From contig NZ_FZQR01000001.1 of assembly GCF_900199455.1 (NCBI RefSeq), positions 372,001-436,000 on the forward strand: a stretch of DNA of 64,000 nt, written 5' to 3'. The notes under the pieces were generated by a model. The model was not told the DNA's origin and did no database searches. It saw nothing but the letters and a program-made list of their open reading frames with translations. The stretch comes from Mesorhizobium carmichaelinearum (GTDB lineage: Bacteria; Pseudomonadota; Alphaproteobacteria; Rhizobiales; Rhizobiaceae). This document shows positions 1 through 8,725 of this stretch, piece by piece; the stretch's first letter is position 1, and every line of letters begins with the position of its first letter. The position numbers and the translations under genes are program-made.

Positions 1-3000
1 CTGGTCGTAATAGGTCTCGGTCTCGGTGGTAGAGCCGTCGAGATTGATGGTCTTCTGGTCTGTATAGAGGGCGCTGGCCGCGGCCTGCTGCTGCAACGAT
101 GTGGTGGTAGAAAGACCATTGCCGGAGACCGTGATGGTCTCGGTGTCAGCAGCCGTGCCGTTTACCGTATCGGCGTTGGTCGTGGTTTCAGTACCGGTGG
201 CCGCAATCACCGTGCTGCTGGTCTCCGATTCGGCGGTGCTTGCTGCCATGGCCGAGTTCAACCGACCGCTGAGTGTCAGGGACGCGCTGGACGTGAGACC
301 ATTGCCGCTCACAGTCGTGGTGCGGGATGTGGCGAGGGTCGTGCCCGAAACCACCACATCACTGTCGCTGAAGACGGTGGCGGCGCTGCCATCGGTGTTG
401 AGGGTCTTGGTGGTGCTTTGCGTATCAGTGACCACACCTGACCCATTCTTATAGGTTATGGTGCTGGCCAGGCCATTGGCGCTGGTCGCCGTCACGATCG
501 TGCTGAGGAGCACGGCATTGGTACCCCAACTGGTCAAGGTCTCGGTGAGCGAGCCATCGGCATTGGTCTGGTCGACATCGGACTGGTCCAGATGAGTGAG
601 CGTTCCCGTCTCATCGAGGTAGTGGTTGGTGGTCACCGTCAGCCGGTCGGCGCTGGTGGTGGTGACGGACTGGGTCTCGGTTGATCCGTTCTGGGCCTTG
701 GTGGTAACGGTTTCCGTCTTGCTCCCATCGGGATTAACGACTGTCACGTCGGTGACGACCTTGTTGAACACGGCAGCACCGCCGCTCACCGCGCCATTCT
801 GGTCGTAGGACGTCGTGGTTGAAAGACCATTGCCGGACACGGTCGTGACCTTCTCCGAAACCAGGCCAGTAGTGTTATTCAGTGAAGCTGTATCCGTGGC
901 GCTGCCATCGGTATTGACGGTCCTGGCGTCGGTCTTCCAGAAGTCCCATGTCCCATCCCCGTTCACATCGGTATAGAGCGTCGTGGTCAGGCCGTTGCCG
1001 CTCACCGCTTGCTTGGTCTGCCTCAGCAGGGCGCCACCCTGCGAGGCGTAAATCTGCACGGTTTCGTCCACCTCGCCGGTAGCCAGCGGGGTCACCGTGT
1101 CAGTGGAATACAGTGGCACCGAACCGTTGGACTGCAAGGTCGTCGTGGTCTGCCGGCCGACGCCGGACACCAGCACATTGGCAGTGGTGGTGCTGACATC
1201 GCGAACTGTGCCCAAACTCGTTCCGGTGTAGTCCGTGACAGTCTCCGTGGTGCTGCCATTGGCATTGTACTGCAGAGTGTCGGTCGTGGTCTGGTCTGTG
1301 GTCCCATCGCCATTGAAGTCATGGCTGACAGTCTTGCTCAGACCATTCGCGGAGACCGTGGTCTTGGTTTGGTCGAGCAGTGACGATCCTGACCCATTGT
1401 ACTTGCCGATGGTGGTGGTCAGGCTGCCATCTGTCGAATAGGTTTCTGACGTCTTGGCATCAAGATCGTTGATGCCATCGCCATTGACATCCTGGGTGGC
1501 GTTATTCGACGTTCCAGTGCCACTCACATATGTATCGGCACGATCGAGCAGCGTGGCATTGGGTGCCGAAGCCGTTTGCTCGGTCCCGATCGAGCCGTCC
1601 GTGTTGTAGGTCGCGCTCACAGTTGTCGTGCTGTCCCAGGCATTGCCATGGCCGGTCGCGTCGATATTGGTGGTAGTTGTGAGCCCATTGGCGGAGGTCA
1701 CCGTCTCGGCCCGGTTGACCAGGCTGCCATTGATGGCAAAGCGACTGGTGAGGTCGGTCACCGTCCCGCTGGAAGCCGTGGTGATGGACTCGGTCTTATC
1801 GACATAGGCCGTATTGGTTCCGCTCACCGTATGCACGCCATAGTCGGTGATCGTTTGCGTGCGCCGGTCGGCCGAGGTCACCGTCACCGCCTGATGCAGC
1901 AGGCTGCCATTGGCGCTGGTCGTGGTCGCGGTCTCCGTGACCGAGCCATCGGCATTGTTGACCTTCTGGTCCTTGAGCGTGGTATCGACCACCCCATCAC
2001 CATTGACATCGGTGGCCGTGGTCACCGTCAGGCCATCGGCGCTGCTGGTGATGATGGTCTGATCCAGCAGCGTGCCGCTGCTGGCATAGTTTCCGATGGT
2101 CTCCGTGGCGCTGCCATCGGCATTCTTGACCGTGACATCGGTCACCTTAGTATCGATGGCGCCATCGCCATTCACATCCGTCGTCGTGGTCCGGGACAAG
2201 CCGTCCGCCGAGCTGGTCACCACGGCTTGGCTGAGCAGTGAGCCATTGGCAGCCAGGCTAGAGATCGTGTCGGTCTTGACCCCGGTCGTCGTATTGATGC
2301 TCACCGCCTCGGTGCTCGTGGCGTGGCCAATGCCCATGCTATCGATGGAGATTGTCTTACTGATCTGGTCGGCGCCCAGGTGGGTGGTGATCTGGCTCAC
2401 AAGGCTGCCATTGAGCGAAGTGATCGCCGCCACCTCGTCGCGGCTGCCATCGGCATTGAGCGTCATGGTGTCGGTGGTGGTACGGTCCGCGCCATGCGTG
2501 CCGTTCAGATCCTGGACCGTGGTGGTGGACAAGCCATCGGCGCTCTTGGTGACGGTCTGGCCATCGATATAGGTGCCGTTGCCGCCATAGTTCTGAAGGG
2601 TGGAGGTCGAGGTGCCATCGGCGTTGGTTGTAATCACGGTGTCGACCGCGCGATCCGCCGTGCCGCTTCCCATATGATCGGTCGAGACCGTCTGGGTCTT
2701 GCCGTCGGCACTTATGGCTGTCCATACCGTGCCCAGGTCCGATCCGTTGTTCGAAGTGGTGGTCACCGTCTCGTTGCGCGAGCCATTGGTGTTGACCACA
2801 AGGCTATCTGTAACCATCCGGTCGGTGGTGCTGTTGCCGTCGATGTCGGTAGCCACGGTCTTTGTCAGGCCGTTGGCCGAATAGCTGGTCGTGCTCTTGT
2901 TGATCTCGCTGCCATTGGCATTGAGATTGGTGATCGTATCGGTGCGCGAGCTGTCGGCAGCCGTGGCCTGCACCTCCACTTGAGCGAACCAGCCGCCACC

Positions 3001-4935
3001 GGTTGTATCGCGCGAGATGGTGATGGTTTTGCCATCGGCCGAGGTCACCGTCTGCACCGCGGAGAGCTTGGTGCCGCCGCCATTGTAGTTGGTCCACAGT
3101 TCGGTCGTGTTGCCCGATGCATCCACCGTCGTGGCGATCACCTGCTTGCGGTCGATGACCCCGTCGCCATTGTCGTCATAGGTTATGGTTCTGGTCACGC
3201 TGCTGCCATTGACCACCGTCGTCTGCACATCCACGAAGGCAACGGAACCGTCGGCATTGGTGCCGGTATTGGTGACCACGGTGGTGGTGACGCCAGCCAC
3301 CGTGGACGTATTGATGCTGGTGCTGACCGCATAGCCGCTTGCATCAGATGCAAGACTGCTGGCGGCCACCGTGCCCGTCGTGCCGTCGCTCTTCGTGAAC
3401 GTCGTCTCGCTCGTGATGGCTGAGCCATCCGCATATTGGATATCCGTCGTATCGCCCGTCAGGTTGATCGACACAATCCCTGCTTGCGCCAAGGTCTCCA
3501 CCGTGGTGGTCCCATCGGCATTGGTGACCATTACCTTGAACTGCGACCACTTGGCGTCCGAGGCATTGAACACGCCGTCGCCATTGCTGTCGAAGACATC
3601 CCGCAGCGCCTGCATGTCATCCTTGGCGGTCGGATCCCACTGCGTGAAAATGTACTGGTTCTTGTCGACGATCTTGTTCAGGTTGTTCGGATCGAAGAAC
3701 AACACCGCCGTTCCCGCCCCAGCCCAGGCCGTTCTGTGCGAAAGCCCAGACCCTGTGGTGTCGAGGAACGTGTTCGACCGGGTCAACTCGGTGATGTTGA
3801 TGCCCTTGCCCGACACGTCGAGCAGGATCGGGGCGAAATCGTCGCCGCCGTCACCCATGGCCGGGTAGTCGTCGCCGCTCGGCGGATAGTAGTCACCGAC
3901 ATCGCCGCCGCCGTCGCCGGTGTCATCGCTCGAACCGCCACTGCCGCTACCTGAGTTATCCACGCTCGGATAGCTGCCGGTCGAACTCGCATTGTAGCCG
4001 CCAGTCGGGTCAGGGTAGTAACCGCTCGGTTCGTAGCTACCCTCGTCGCTTGAAATGGAATCGCCCGCCGGGCTCAGATCGCCCGGGTTATCGAGATTGC
4101 TAGGGTCAAACCCCGTGCCGAAGATACTCGAATAATTTGAAAGGGAAGCAGCGCTCGCATAGGGGCTGTTGTCGTCCGGATAGGAAACCCCGCCCAGCAT
4201 GACACCCGGGGCGGCGTCGTTGAAATAACTCCCGTCGTTGGAGCTGTCCGCGCCGATATTGGGGAATTGAGATGAATTGACAGCACCATTCCCCTGAGTT
4301 GCCCAATCGGCAAGCGTCATCTGTTCCTTGGGCGAATCGTATCCTGTCCAGTCTTGTAGTGTGCCTTCTTGCAAACTTTGCACCGCAGTCGCTGTGTAAG
4401 CGAATTGCGGATTTAGATAGGTCACGCCGGGCTGCCATGTTTCGGCCGGCAGGCCTGACCCCATGAGGAATGCGCTATTGCCCGGCTGGGCCATGTCGGA
4501 CAGAAAAGAGGGGTCGCTGGCTGCGGCAGCCGCACCGGGACCGAAGTCACTGTCGATCCATTTTTGTGTTCCCAAGCCGGCGCCGACTTCTCCCACGAAG
4601 CCGCCTCCTAAAGGAAAAACCGCCTCTCCGACACCGGCTCCTACAGTTTCTGCACCTACTTGCGTAGCTGTCGCAGAAAGAGCACCAAGGGGAGACATGT
4701 TGTCTTCATAATAGTAGTGGATGAATCCGGTAGCCGAGCCCAAAAAACGAAGACCGTCGTCGGTCACTGTTGTCACAGTTTCGAGAGCAGGTCCTACAGA
4801 TTCACCGTATATCTTGCTGACAGCCTCCAAAGCACTGTTCTGCGCTGACATGGCGTAATCCAACCATTCGCCAGCCGTGCTCAGATGAACGATATCCTCA
4901 TTAGAGCCATTCGTTTTATTATCCGTATCAGCCAT
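1..4935 (-). CDS. Giant Ca-loop repeat protein, N-terminal 1,645 residues (runs off window)
   Basis: One uninterrupted frame runs from the ATG at 4935 to base 1, so 1,645 codons are visible and the C-terminus lies outside. No signal peptide is visible. Residues ~1-290 are a mixed N-terminal region and ~290-365 a Gly/Ser/Tyr/Asp-rich linker. Residues ~365-500 (starting near DFAPILLDVSGKG, with FDSNGDGVFNASD) resemble the module that precedes repeats in large rhizobial hemolysin-type exoproteins. From ~residue 600 onward the protein consists of diverged units of about 40-50 residues containing SADGLS, TTTTD, DVNGDG, NADGS and TETV blocks; many units hold a DxNxDGxxD calcium-type loop. Lack of a Sec signal suggests a C-terminal, type I-like secretion signal, which cannot be seen. 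An adhesin-like or polymorphic-toxin-like role is inference only. The ATG overlaps the stop of the upstream membrane-protein gene by 8 nt, which suggests translational coupling. Confidence 0.85.
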   Translation of the reverse strand, partial: MADTDNKTNGSNEDIVHLSTAGEWLDYAMSAQNSALEAVSKIYGESVGPALETVTTVTDDGLRFLGSATGFIHYYYEDNMSPLGALSATATQVGAETVGAGVGEAVFPLGGGFVGEVGAGLGTQKWIDSDFGPGAAAAASDPSFLSDMAQPGNSAFLMGSGLPAETWQPGVTYLNPQFAYTATAVQSLQEGTLQDWTGYDSPKEQMTLADWATQGNGAVNSSQFPNIGADSSNDGSYFNDAAPGVMLGGVSYPDDNSPYASAASLSNYSSIFGTGFDPSNLDNPGDLSPAGDSISSDEGSYEPSGYYPDPTGGYNASSTGSYPSVDNSGSGSGGSSDDTGDGGGDVGDYYPPSGDDYPAMGDGGDDFAPILLDVSGKGINITELTRSNTFLDTTGSGLSHRTAWAGAGTAVLFFDPNNLNKIVDKNQYIFTQWDPTAKDDMQALRDVFDSNGDGVFNASDAKWSQFKVMVTNADGTTTVETLAQAGIVSINLTGDTTDIQYADGSAITSETTFTKSDGTTGTVAASSLASDASGYAVSTSINTSTVAGVTTTVVTNTGTNADGSVAFVDVQTTVVNGSSVTRTITYDDNGDGVIDRKQVIATTVDASGNTTELWTNYNGGGTKLSAVQTVTSADGKTITISRDTTGGGWFAQVEVQATAADSSRTDTITNLNANGSEINKSTTSYSANGLTKTVATDIDGNSTTDRMVTDSLVVNTNGSRNETVTTTSNNGSDLGTVWTAISADGKTQTVSTDHMGSGTADRAVDTVITTNADGTSTSTLQNYGGNGTYIDGQTVTKSADGLSTTTVQDLNGTHGADRTTTDTMTLNADGSRDEVAAITSLNGSLVSQITTHLGADQISKTISIDSMGIGHATSTEAVSINTTTGVKTDTISSLAANGSLLSQAVVTSSADGLSRTTTTDVNGDGAIDTKVTDVTVKNADGSATETIGNYASSGTLLDQTIITSSADGLTVTTATDVNGDGVVDTTLKDQKVNNADGSVTETATTTSANGSLLHQAVTVTSADRRTQTITDYGVHTVSGTNTAYVDKTESITTASSGTVTDLTSRFAINGSLVNRAETVTSANGLTTTTNIDATGHGNAWDSTTTVSATYNTDGSIGTEQTASAPNATLLDRADTYVSGTGTSNNATQDVNGDGINDLDAKTSETYSTDGSLTTTIGKYNGSGSSLLDQTKTTVSANGLSKTVSHDFNGDGTTDQTTTDTLQYNANGSTTETVTDYTGTSLGTVRDVSTTTANVLVSGVGRQTTTTLQSNGSVPLYSTDTVTPLATGEVDETVQIYASQGGALLRQTKQAVSGNGLTTTLYTDVNGDGTWDFWKTDARTVNTDGSATDTASLNNTTGLVSEKVTTVSGNGLSTTTSYDQNGAVSGGAAVFNKVVTDVTVVNPDGSKTETVTTKAQNGSTETQSVTTTSADRLTVTTNHYLDETGTLTHLDQSDVDQTNADGSLTETLTSWGTNAVLLSTIVTATSANGLASTITYKNGSGVVTDTQSTTKTLNTDGSAATVFSDSDVVVSGTTLATSRTTTVSGNGLTSSASLTLSGRLNSAMAASTAESETSSTVIAATGTETTTNADTVNGTAADTETITVSGNGLSTTTSLQQQAAASALYTDQKTINLDGSTTETETYYDQ

Positions 4936-5323
4936 TTCTTGCCCCATTTCTCTTGGCTATAATGAATTTTTGCTGCGCGCGCGCCATTCTGATATTAAAA
5001 CTTCCGAAAATATATGATATAGAAGCAAGCCCAAAGATCACCAAAACCTTATCTATTCTCAGTATTACATGAAATAATATTGCGGACATCGAAAAAGCTA
5101 TTCCTATCTGAATTACCGTTGCAATAATATCGGCCCACATACGGTTGCGAGGGAGATAAGCATCCATCCAAGGCCAAACTAATCGGTTCCTATCCCAGAA
5201 CTGCTCAATCCGGATGGTTTCCCGCGCCGTATCGCCATTTTTACCGGCGTCATCTACAGCATCATTCGAGCTATTCGTGTTAGACACTTCAGCTATTTCT
5301 TTCCTCGTTGCTATTTTCCACAA
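4928..5323 (-). CDS. Small two-helix membrane protein, coupled to the giant repeat protein
   Basis: The 131-residue product is not recognised. It has a charged N-terminal half containing the block TIRIEQFWDRNRLVWPW. Two hydrophobic helices follow (IIATVIQIGIAFSMSAILF and VLVIFGLASISYIFGSF), then a basic tail ending KRNGARNG. The TTG at 5323 opens the frame but has no good ribosome site; the GTG at 5287 is an alternative, so the start is uncertain. Its TGA overlaps the ATG of the giant repeat gene (8 nt). The DNA is clearly AT-rich compared with the rest of the window, which suggests transfer. A decayed paralogue lies directly upstream. A helper or immunity-like role for the giant protein is possible by position but unproven. 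Confidence 0.7.
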   Translation of the reverse strand: MWKIATRKEIAEVSNTNSSNDAVDDAGKNGDTARETIRIEQFWDRNRLVWPWMDAYLPRNRMWADIIATVIQIGIAFSMSAILFHVILRIDKVLVIFGLASISYIFGSFNIRMARAQQKFIIAKRNGARNG

Positions 5324-5442
5324 TGAGTTTTGCTATTCAAGAAAACGATTAGAGCGTTAAAATTTTCAAAATTTATACGCGCGCCACGATAGGAATCGCC
5401 AAATATTACTTTATCTAATTACTGAAGTACATGAACAGCCAT

Positions 5443-5650
5443 TTAAAATATAAAAGTTGGAAGAATCAGCTCCTCGGTCGTAATTCCATCCGACAGCATC
5501 CGATTACTCGGAATATTACTTTCCATTCACTCCACCACCAGTCGGTTCTTATCCCAAAATTGATCAATGCGGATGAGTTGCTGCATCGCCATGCTTGCCG
5601 GCTCCTACTACAACGTCATTCGGACCGTTCGCACTACGCGCTTCAGCCAT
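5443..5650 (-). pseudogene. Decayed paralogue of the small two-helix membrane protein
   Basis: Reading from the ATG at 5650, the translation MAEARSANGPND aligns with IAEVSNTNSSND of the intact gene at 4928-5323, and GKHGDAA with GKNGDTA. A 5-nt deletion then shifts the frame. In the new frame IRIDQFWDKNRLV matches IRIEQFWDRNRLV, followed by a TGA where the intact gene has Trp, then MESNIPSNRM against MDAYLPRNRM. The frame ends at TAA 5443 before any membrane helix. This is a frameshifted and truncated duplicate. Confidence 0.7.
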
Positions 5651-5699
5651 TTCGTCGCTCACTCATGCCGGCAAGAACAAATAAGCTCGCGCTTCGCAC
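5643..5699 (-). pseudogene. C-terminal remnant of a further upstream copy
   Basis: A short frame ending MSERRNG-stop overlaps the ATG of the decayed copy at 5650 by the same 8 nt (ATGGCTGA) by which KRNGARNG-stop overlaps the giant gene's ATG at 4935. The identical stop-start junction suggests that a longer tandem array of this small gene once stood here. Only about 18 codons remain. Confidence 0.4.
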
Positions 5700-5790
5700 T
5701 CAGTGGTTCCCCGTCTTTGAAGAGTGAGGCTCTGGCCAGGGAGCGACATTGTTTGGTGTGCGTCCTGACACGCTCACGCTACAAGAGGAA

Positions 5791-5808
5791 CCTGACGACA
5801 ACCTGACG
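5791..5808. promoter_or_regulatory. Direct repeat CTGACG with 11-bp period
   Basis: CTGACG occurs at 5792 and again at 5803, one helical turn apart. This is the layout used by OmpR/PhoB-family regulators. It lies between the 3' end of the adjacent sensor kinase gene and the minus-strand small-membrane-protein/giant-protein operon, so it could sit in that operon's promoter. A related CTGAC pair with a 10-bp period is at 8258-8272, before the RND operon. Binding is inference. Confidence 0.25.
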
Positions 5809-5896
5809 AACTCCGATCGATACGCCCTTTCTACGAACTTAATTTCCGTGGACTGACGCCTATCGGTACCGAATGCGCTTGTCCGCCGCGAGATCT

Positions 5897-7318
5897 CTAC
5901 GTTTTCTTGAATCTGAGCCGGAACAGGGCGCCGCCTTCCGGACAATTTTCGGCCTCCACGGCGCCGCCATGCTGGCGCATGATCTCGTCGACGATAGCCA
6001 AGCCGAGACCGGAGCCACCCCGGTCGGCCTCAGTAGTAAAAAACGGCTCCAGCAGACGCTGCCGATGGGCTTCGGCAATACCGTCTCCCTTGTCGGCGAC
6101 GGTGATGCTGGCCGGCTGCTCGACTGCAATGTCAACGCAGGTGCCAGGCGCCGTGTGGCGCAGGCCGTTGCGGATGACATTGGCAAGCGCCTCGCCGATT
6201 GCCGACGCGTCTCCTGTCGTCAGGCAAGGTGTTTCGCACGCTTCATAGGAGAGGCTCTTGCCTTCCGCGATGGCCAGAGGAGCCATCGCTGTGACGACAT
6301 CCTTGGCAACGGTTCTGAGATCCACCTTCTCTTGGGGACGCGGCACCACGGCAAGTCGCGACAGGTTGAGCAACTGTCTGACAAGGTTTTGCATGCGCAC
6401 GATATCGCCACGCAGGCCGGGATCCGGATGGGGCACCGCGCTTTGCTCGATCCGGGCCGAAAGCAGCGCCAACGGGGTTAGAAGCTGATGCGCCGTATCC
6501 GCGGTGAAGCGGCGCTGGCTGGTGATGGCCTGCTGCAGCCGGCCCGCCGCGGCGTTGGCAGCTTCGGCCAGGCCGCGCAGTTCCACTGGCAGATCGGCCT
6601 CGGCAATACGCGCGGCAGGATCACCGGGTCCGATCCTGTCGGCCTCTTGCGATAGCCTGCGCACCGGTGCGAAGCCAAAGCGGACGATCGTCAGGCTTGC
6701 GGCGAATACGATTAGGCAGAGCGGAATGGCGGCAAGCGCGGTGCCGGACAAGAGCCGCCACTCGACGTCGCGCAGCAGCACGTCCGTCTCGGAAGCATGC
6801 TGACCGACGATCAGGAACAGGTCTCCCACGCCCGGCGCGTCGACCGGCCCGGCTAAGAAATAGAAGGCATTGTCGGAGCCATCCTTGGCCTCGGTGTCGG
6901 TTTCGCCGCGTGCCACCTGCCGGAGAAACTGAGCGCCGAATTTGTCCTGCAAGGTCTTCGAGCTCGTCGCGAGCAGATCGCCGGCGCCGTCGCGAACGGC
7001 ATAGAAGAAGGCTGGCGCCTCTCCTTGATAACGCGCCATCCGCTCGGCAGGGAGTTCCTCCGTTGGAATGGCCCCGCTGGCAACGTGCAGGGCCTGCCCG
7101 ATTTCACGCGCCTGGCGCTGCAGACGCAGCGATCGCGCCGTCTCGTCGATGTTGGACAGCTGATAGCCGATCAAGACGGCGCAGGCGGCGGCGAAAAGTA
7201 TGAACAGCAGCGAGAGCTGGATGCTCAAGCGAATTCCGATCGAGCCGAACAGACGCTCGCTAAGGCGCAAGGCAATATCCGATGCCGCGAACGGTGTGGA
7301 TCTGCTGATCCGCTCCAA
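5897..7318 (-). CDS. Sensor histidine kinase (two-component, TctE/QseC-like)
   Basis: The 473-residue product is an inner-membrane sensor kinase. A first helix (SIQLSLLFILFAAACAVLIG) is followed by a periplasmic domain of ~130 residues, a second helix (ALAAIPLCLIVFAASLTIV) and a HAMP segment (APVRRLSQEADRI). The H-box is DTAHQLLTPLALL, which keeps the phospho-acceptor His but deviates from the usual SHELRTPL. N-box (NVIRNGLRH), G1 (DKGDGI), F (EPFFTT) and G2 (GSGLGLAIV) motifs are intact. It overlaps the response regulator gene by ~59 nt if the ATG at 7318 is used; a TTG closer to the regulator's stop would shorten this. The pair faces the RND efflux operon, which is its likely target by position. 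Confidence 0.9.
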   Translation of the reverse strand: MERISRSTPFAASDIALRLSERLFGSIGIRLSIQLSLLFILFAAACAVLIGYQLSNIDETARSLRLQRQAREIGQALHVASGAIPTEELPAERMARYQGEAPAFFYAVRDGAGDLLATSSKTLQDKFGAQFLRQVARGETDTEAKDGSDNAFYFLAGPVDAPGVGDLFLIVGQHASETDVLLRDVEWRLLSGTALAAIPLCLIVFAASLTIVRFGFAPVRRLSQEADRIGPGDPAARIAEADLPVELRGLAEAANAAAGRLQQAITSQRRFTADTAHQLLTPLALLSARIEQSAVPHPDPGLRGDIVRMQNLVRQLLNLSRLAVVPRPQEKVDLRTVAKDVVTAMAPLAIAEGKSLSYEACETPCLTTGDASAIGEALANVIRNGLRHTAPGTCVDIAVEQPASITVADKGDGIAEAHRQRLLEPFFTTEADRGGSGLGLAIVDEIMRQHGGAVEAENCPEGGALFRLRFKKT

Positions 7319-7931
7319 GATTGCCGAGCGCTGTGCGCAGCCGATAGACGCTGGCCTCGATCGCGTTCGGCGAGGCGCTGTCGTCGAACCCGAACAGCTT
7401 GGCGTCCAGGACTTCGCGCGTAACGACCTGACCGGAGCGGCAGATCAGTTGCTCCAGAAGCATGCTTTCCCGCCGGGCGATCATCAGCGGCTTGCCGGCG
7501 ACCATCGCCGACTGCGTCGTCTTGTCGAGGACGATGTTGCCAGCCGTCGCCTTCGAGACGGTAACCTCGCGAGGGCGGCGCAGCAGCGCCGCCACGCGCG
7601 CAACAAGTTCGGCCGCTTCAAACGGCTTGCAAAGATAGTCGTCGGCTCCAAGATTGAGCGTCCCGACGCGGTCGTCGAGGCTTGAACGTGCCGTCAGGAA
7701 CATCACCGGAATCGCCAGTTTGGTTTTGCGGGCAAAGTCGAGCAACTTTATCCCGTCACCATCTGGCAGTTGCCGGTCGAGCAGCAGGAGATCGTAAGCG
7801 ACCGCGCCAACAGCGTGGATGCCGCCGGCGATGGTGTCAACGACATCGACCGCGTAGCCCGCTCGCTCCAGAGTATTGCGGATATGTCGCGCCAGGATGC
7901 GCTCATCCTCAAGGATCAAAAGCCGCGCCAC
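7260..7931 (-). CDS. OmpR-family response regulator
   Basis: The 223-residue regulator is partner to the adjacent kinase. The receiver domain spans ~1-115 with acidic pocket EDE (8-10), phospho-acceptor D52 (LLLLDRQLPDGDG) and the conserved Lys in DDYLCKPF. A C-terminal winged-helix domain spans ~125-223 (EASVYRLRTALG, VRGIGYCL). The GTG at 7931 is chosen because GGAGGA stands 6 nt upstream; the frame is open for 40 more codons but lacks such a site. It is transcribed away from the RND pump genes and ends inside the kinase gene. Confidence 0.92.
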   Translation of the reverse strand: MARLLILEDERILARHIRNTLERAGYAVDVVDTIAGGIHAVGAVAYDLLLLDRQLPDGDGIKLLDFARKTKLAIPVMFLTARSSLDDRVGTLNLGADDYLCKPFEAAELVARVAALLRRPREVTVSKATAGNIVLDKTTQSAMVAGKPLMIARRESMLLEQLICRSGQVVTREVLDAKLFGFDDSASPNAIEASVYRLRTALGNLGADQQIHTVRGIGYCLAP

Positions 7932-8380
7932 ATTTTCCTCCCATGCCGACGCAAGCTGAATGGGCGGCGTGAGCAAGTCAACGGCTACATCAGATTCGGG
8001 CGATACTTGGAGGAAGAGTAGTGTACAAATAACCGTGATGACTGCGCTCACAGGCTGCCAAAACGCAATTTTGAGAATAGGCCTTCTTGCTGGGATTCAG
8101 GTGGCTTTTCTCATGAGCAGGCTGGCGCATCCCTTTGATGACCGATGCCCTCATCGGGCCACGACCCGGGCCCAATTGTTGTGTGAGCTATCAACCAGGC
8201 TCATCGCGCGCCGAAGCACTCGCTGTTGCACAAATCTGCTATCGAAAACGCCCATGCCTGACCCGAACTGACTCACCCATAGAGAAGTCATCGCTGCAGC
8301 GACCTGCCTAACCCATGCTCTCAGCCGCTGGAGCGAGTCGAACTCTCGTGCCTATGAGACGGCAGTTCGTCCCAAGATGA

Positions 8381-8588
8381 CTGTTCATGCGTTGGCCGAA
8401 GGCGGGTGGCGAGCGTGGCGAGTTCCGATTGACGGGTGTGTGTTGGTTTTGGCGAATACCGCTTTGAGCCGGGTGCGCGCGGTTTCGCGGTTGACGCCGA
8501 GTGCAATTGCCGTCGCATTGATGCCATCGCCCAACGTAGGGCGCGCGGCCTTTGAATTGCGACTGACTTTAGCCCGATGGCGGGACAG
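8381..8588 (-). pseudogene. Broken LuxR-type HTH regulator fragment
   Basis: In one frame the minus strand reads IALGVNRETARTRLKAVFAK, the recognition helix and tail of a LuxR/GerE-like HTH. The expected continuation RQSELATLATRL is found only in another frame from about 8440, so a small indel broke the gene. No intact effector domain is visible upstream. The rest of the 7932-8725 gap between regulator and pump holds no intact gene; it should contain both divergent promoters. Confidence 0.5.
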
Positions 8589-8725
8589 GCACAGGGTGGA
8601 CATTTCAGCCCACATGGAAAATGATCGTGGTGCCATGCACAACACTGCAGTGCTGTGATCTCGACGAGAAGCCTGAGCGTAGAAGCGTATCAACCGACCT
8701 CCGGGTCCAGCGAGCGAGGACGCAA

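Noticed and set aside
1..3400. Periodic repeats considered as a CRISPR array
   Set aside because: Repeats are diverged, lie in one open reading frame and lack constant repeat/spacer units.
1576..3423. Plus-strand frames of 221 and 366 codons rich in Gly/Arg/Ala
   Set aside because: Shadows of the repeat region of the giant minus-strand protein; their periodicity mirrors its repeats.
4928..5699. Call of a toxin-immunity (CDI-type) system
   Set aside because: No CdiB-like transporter or toxin domain is visible, and immunity genes usually follow the toxin gene; kept only as a possibility.
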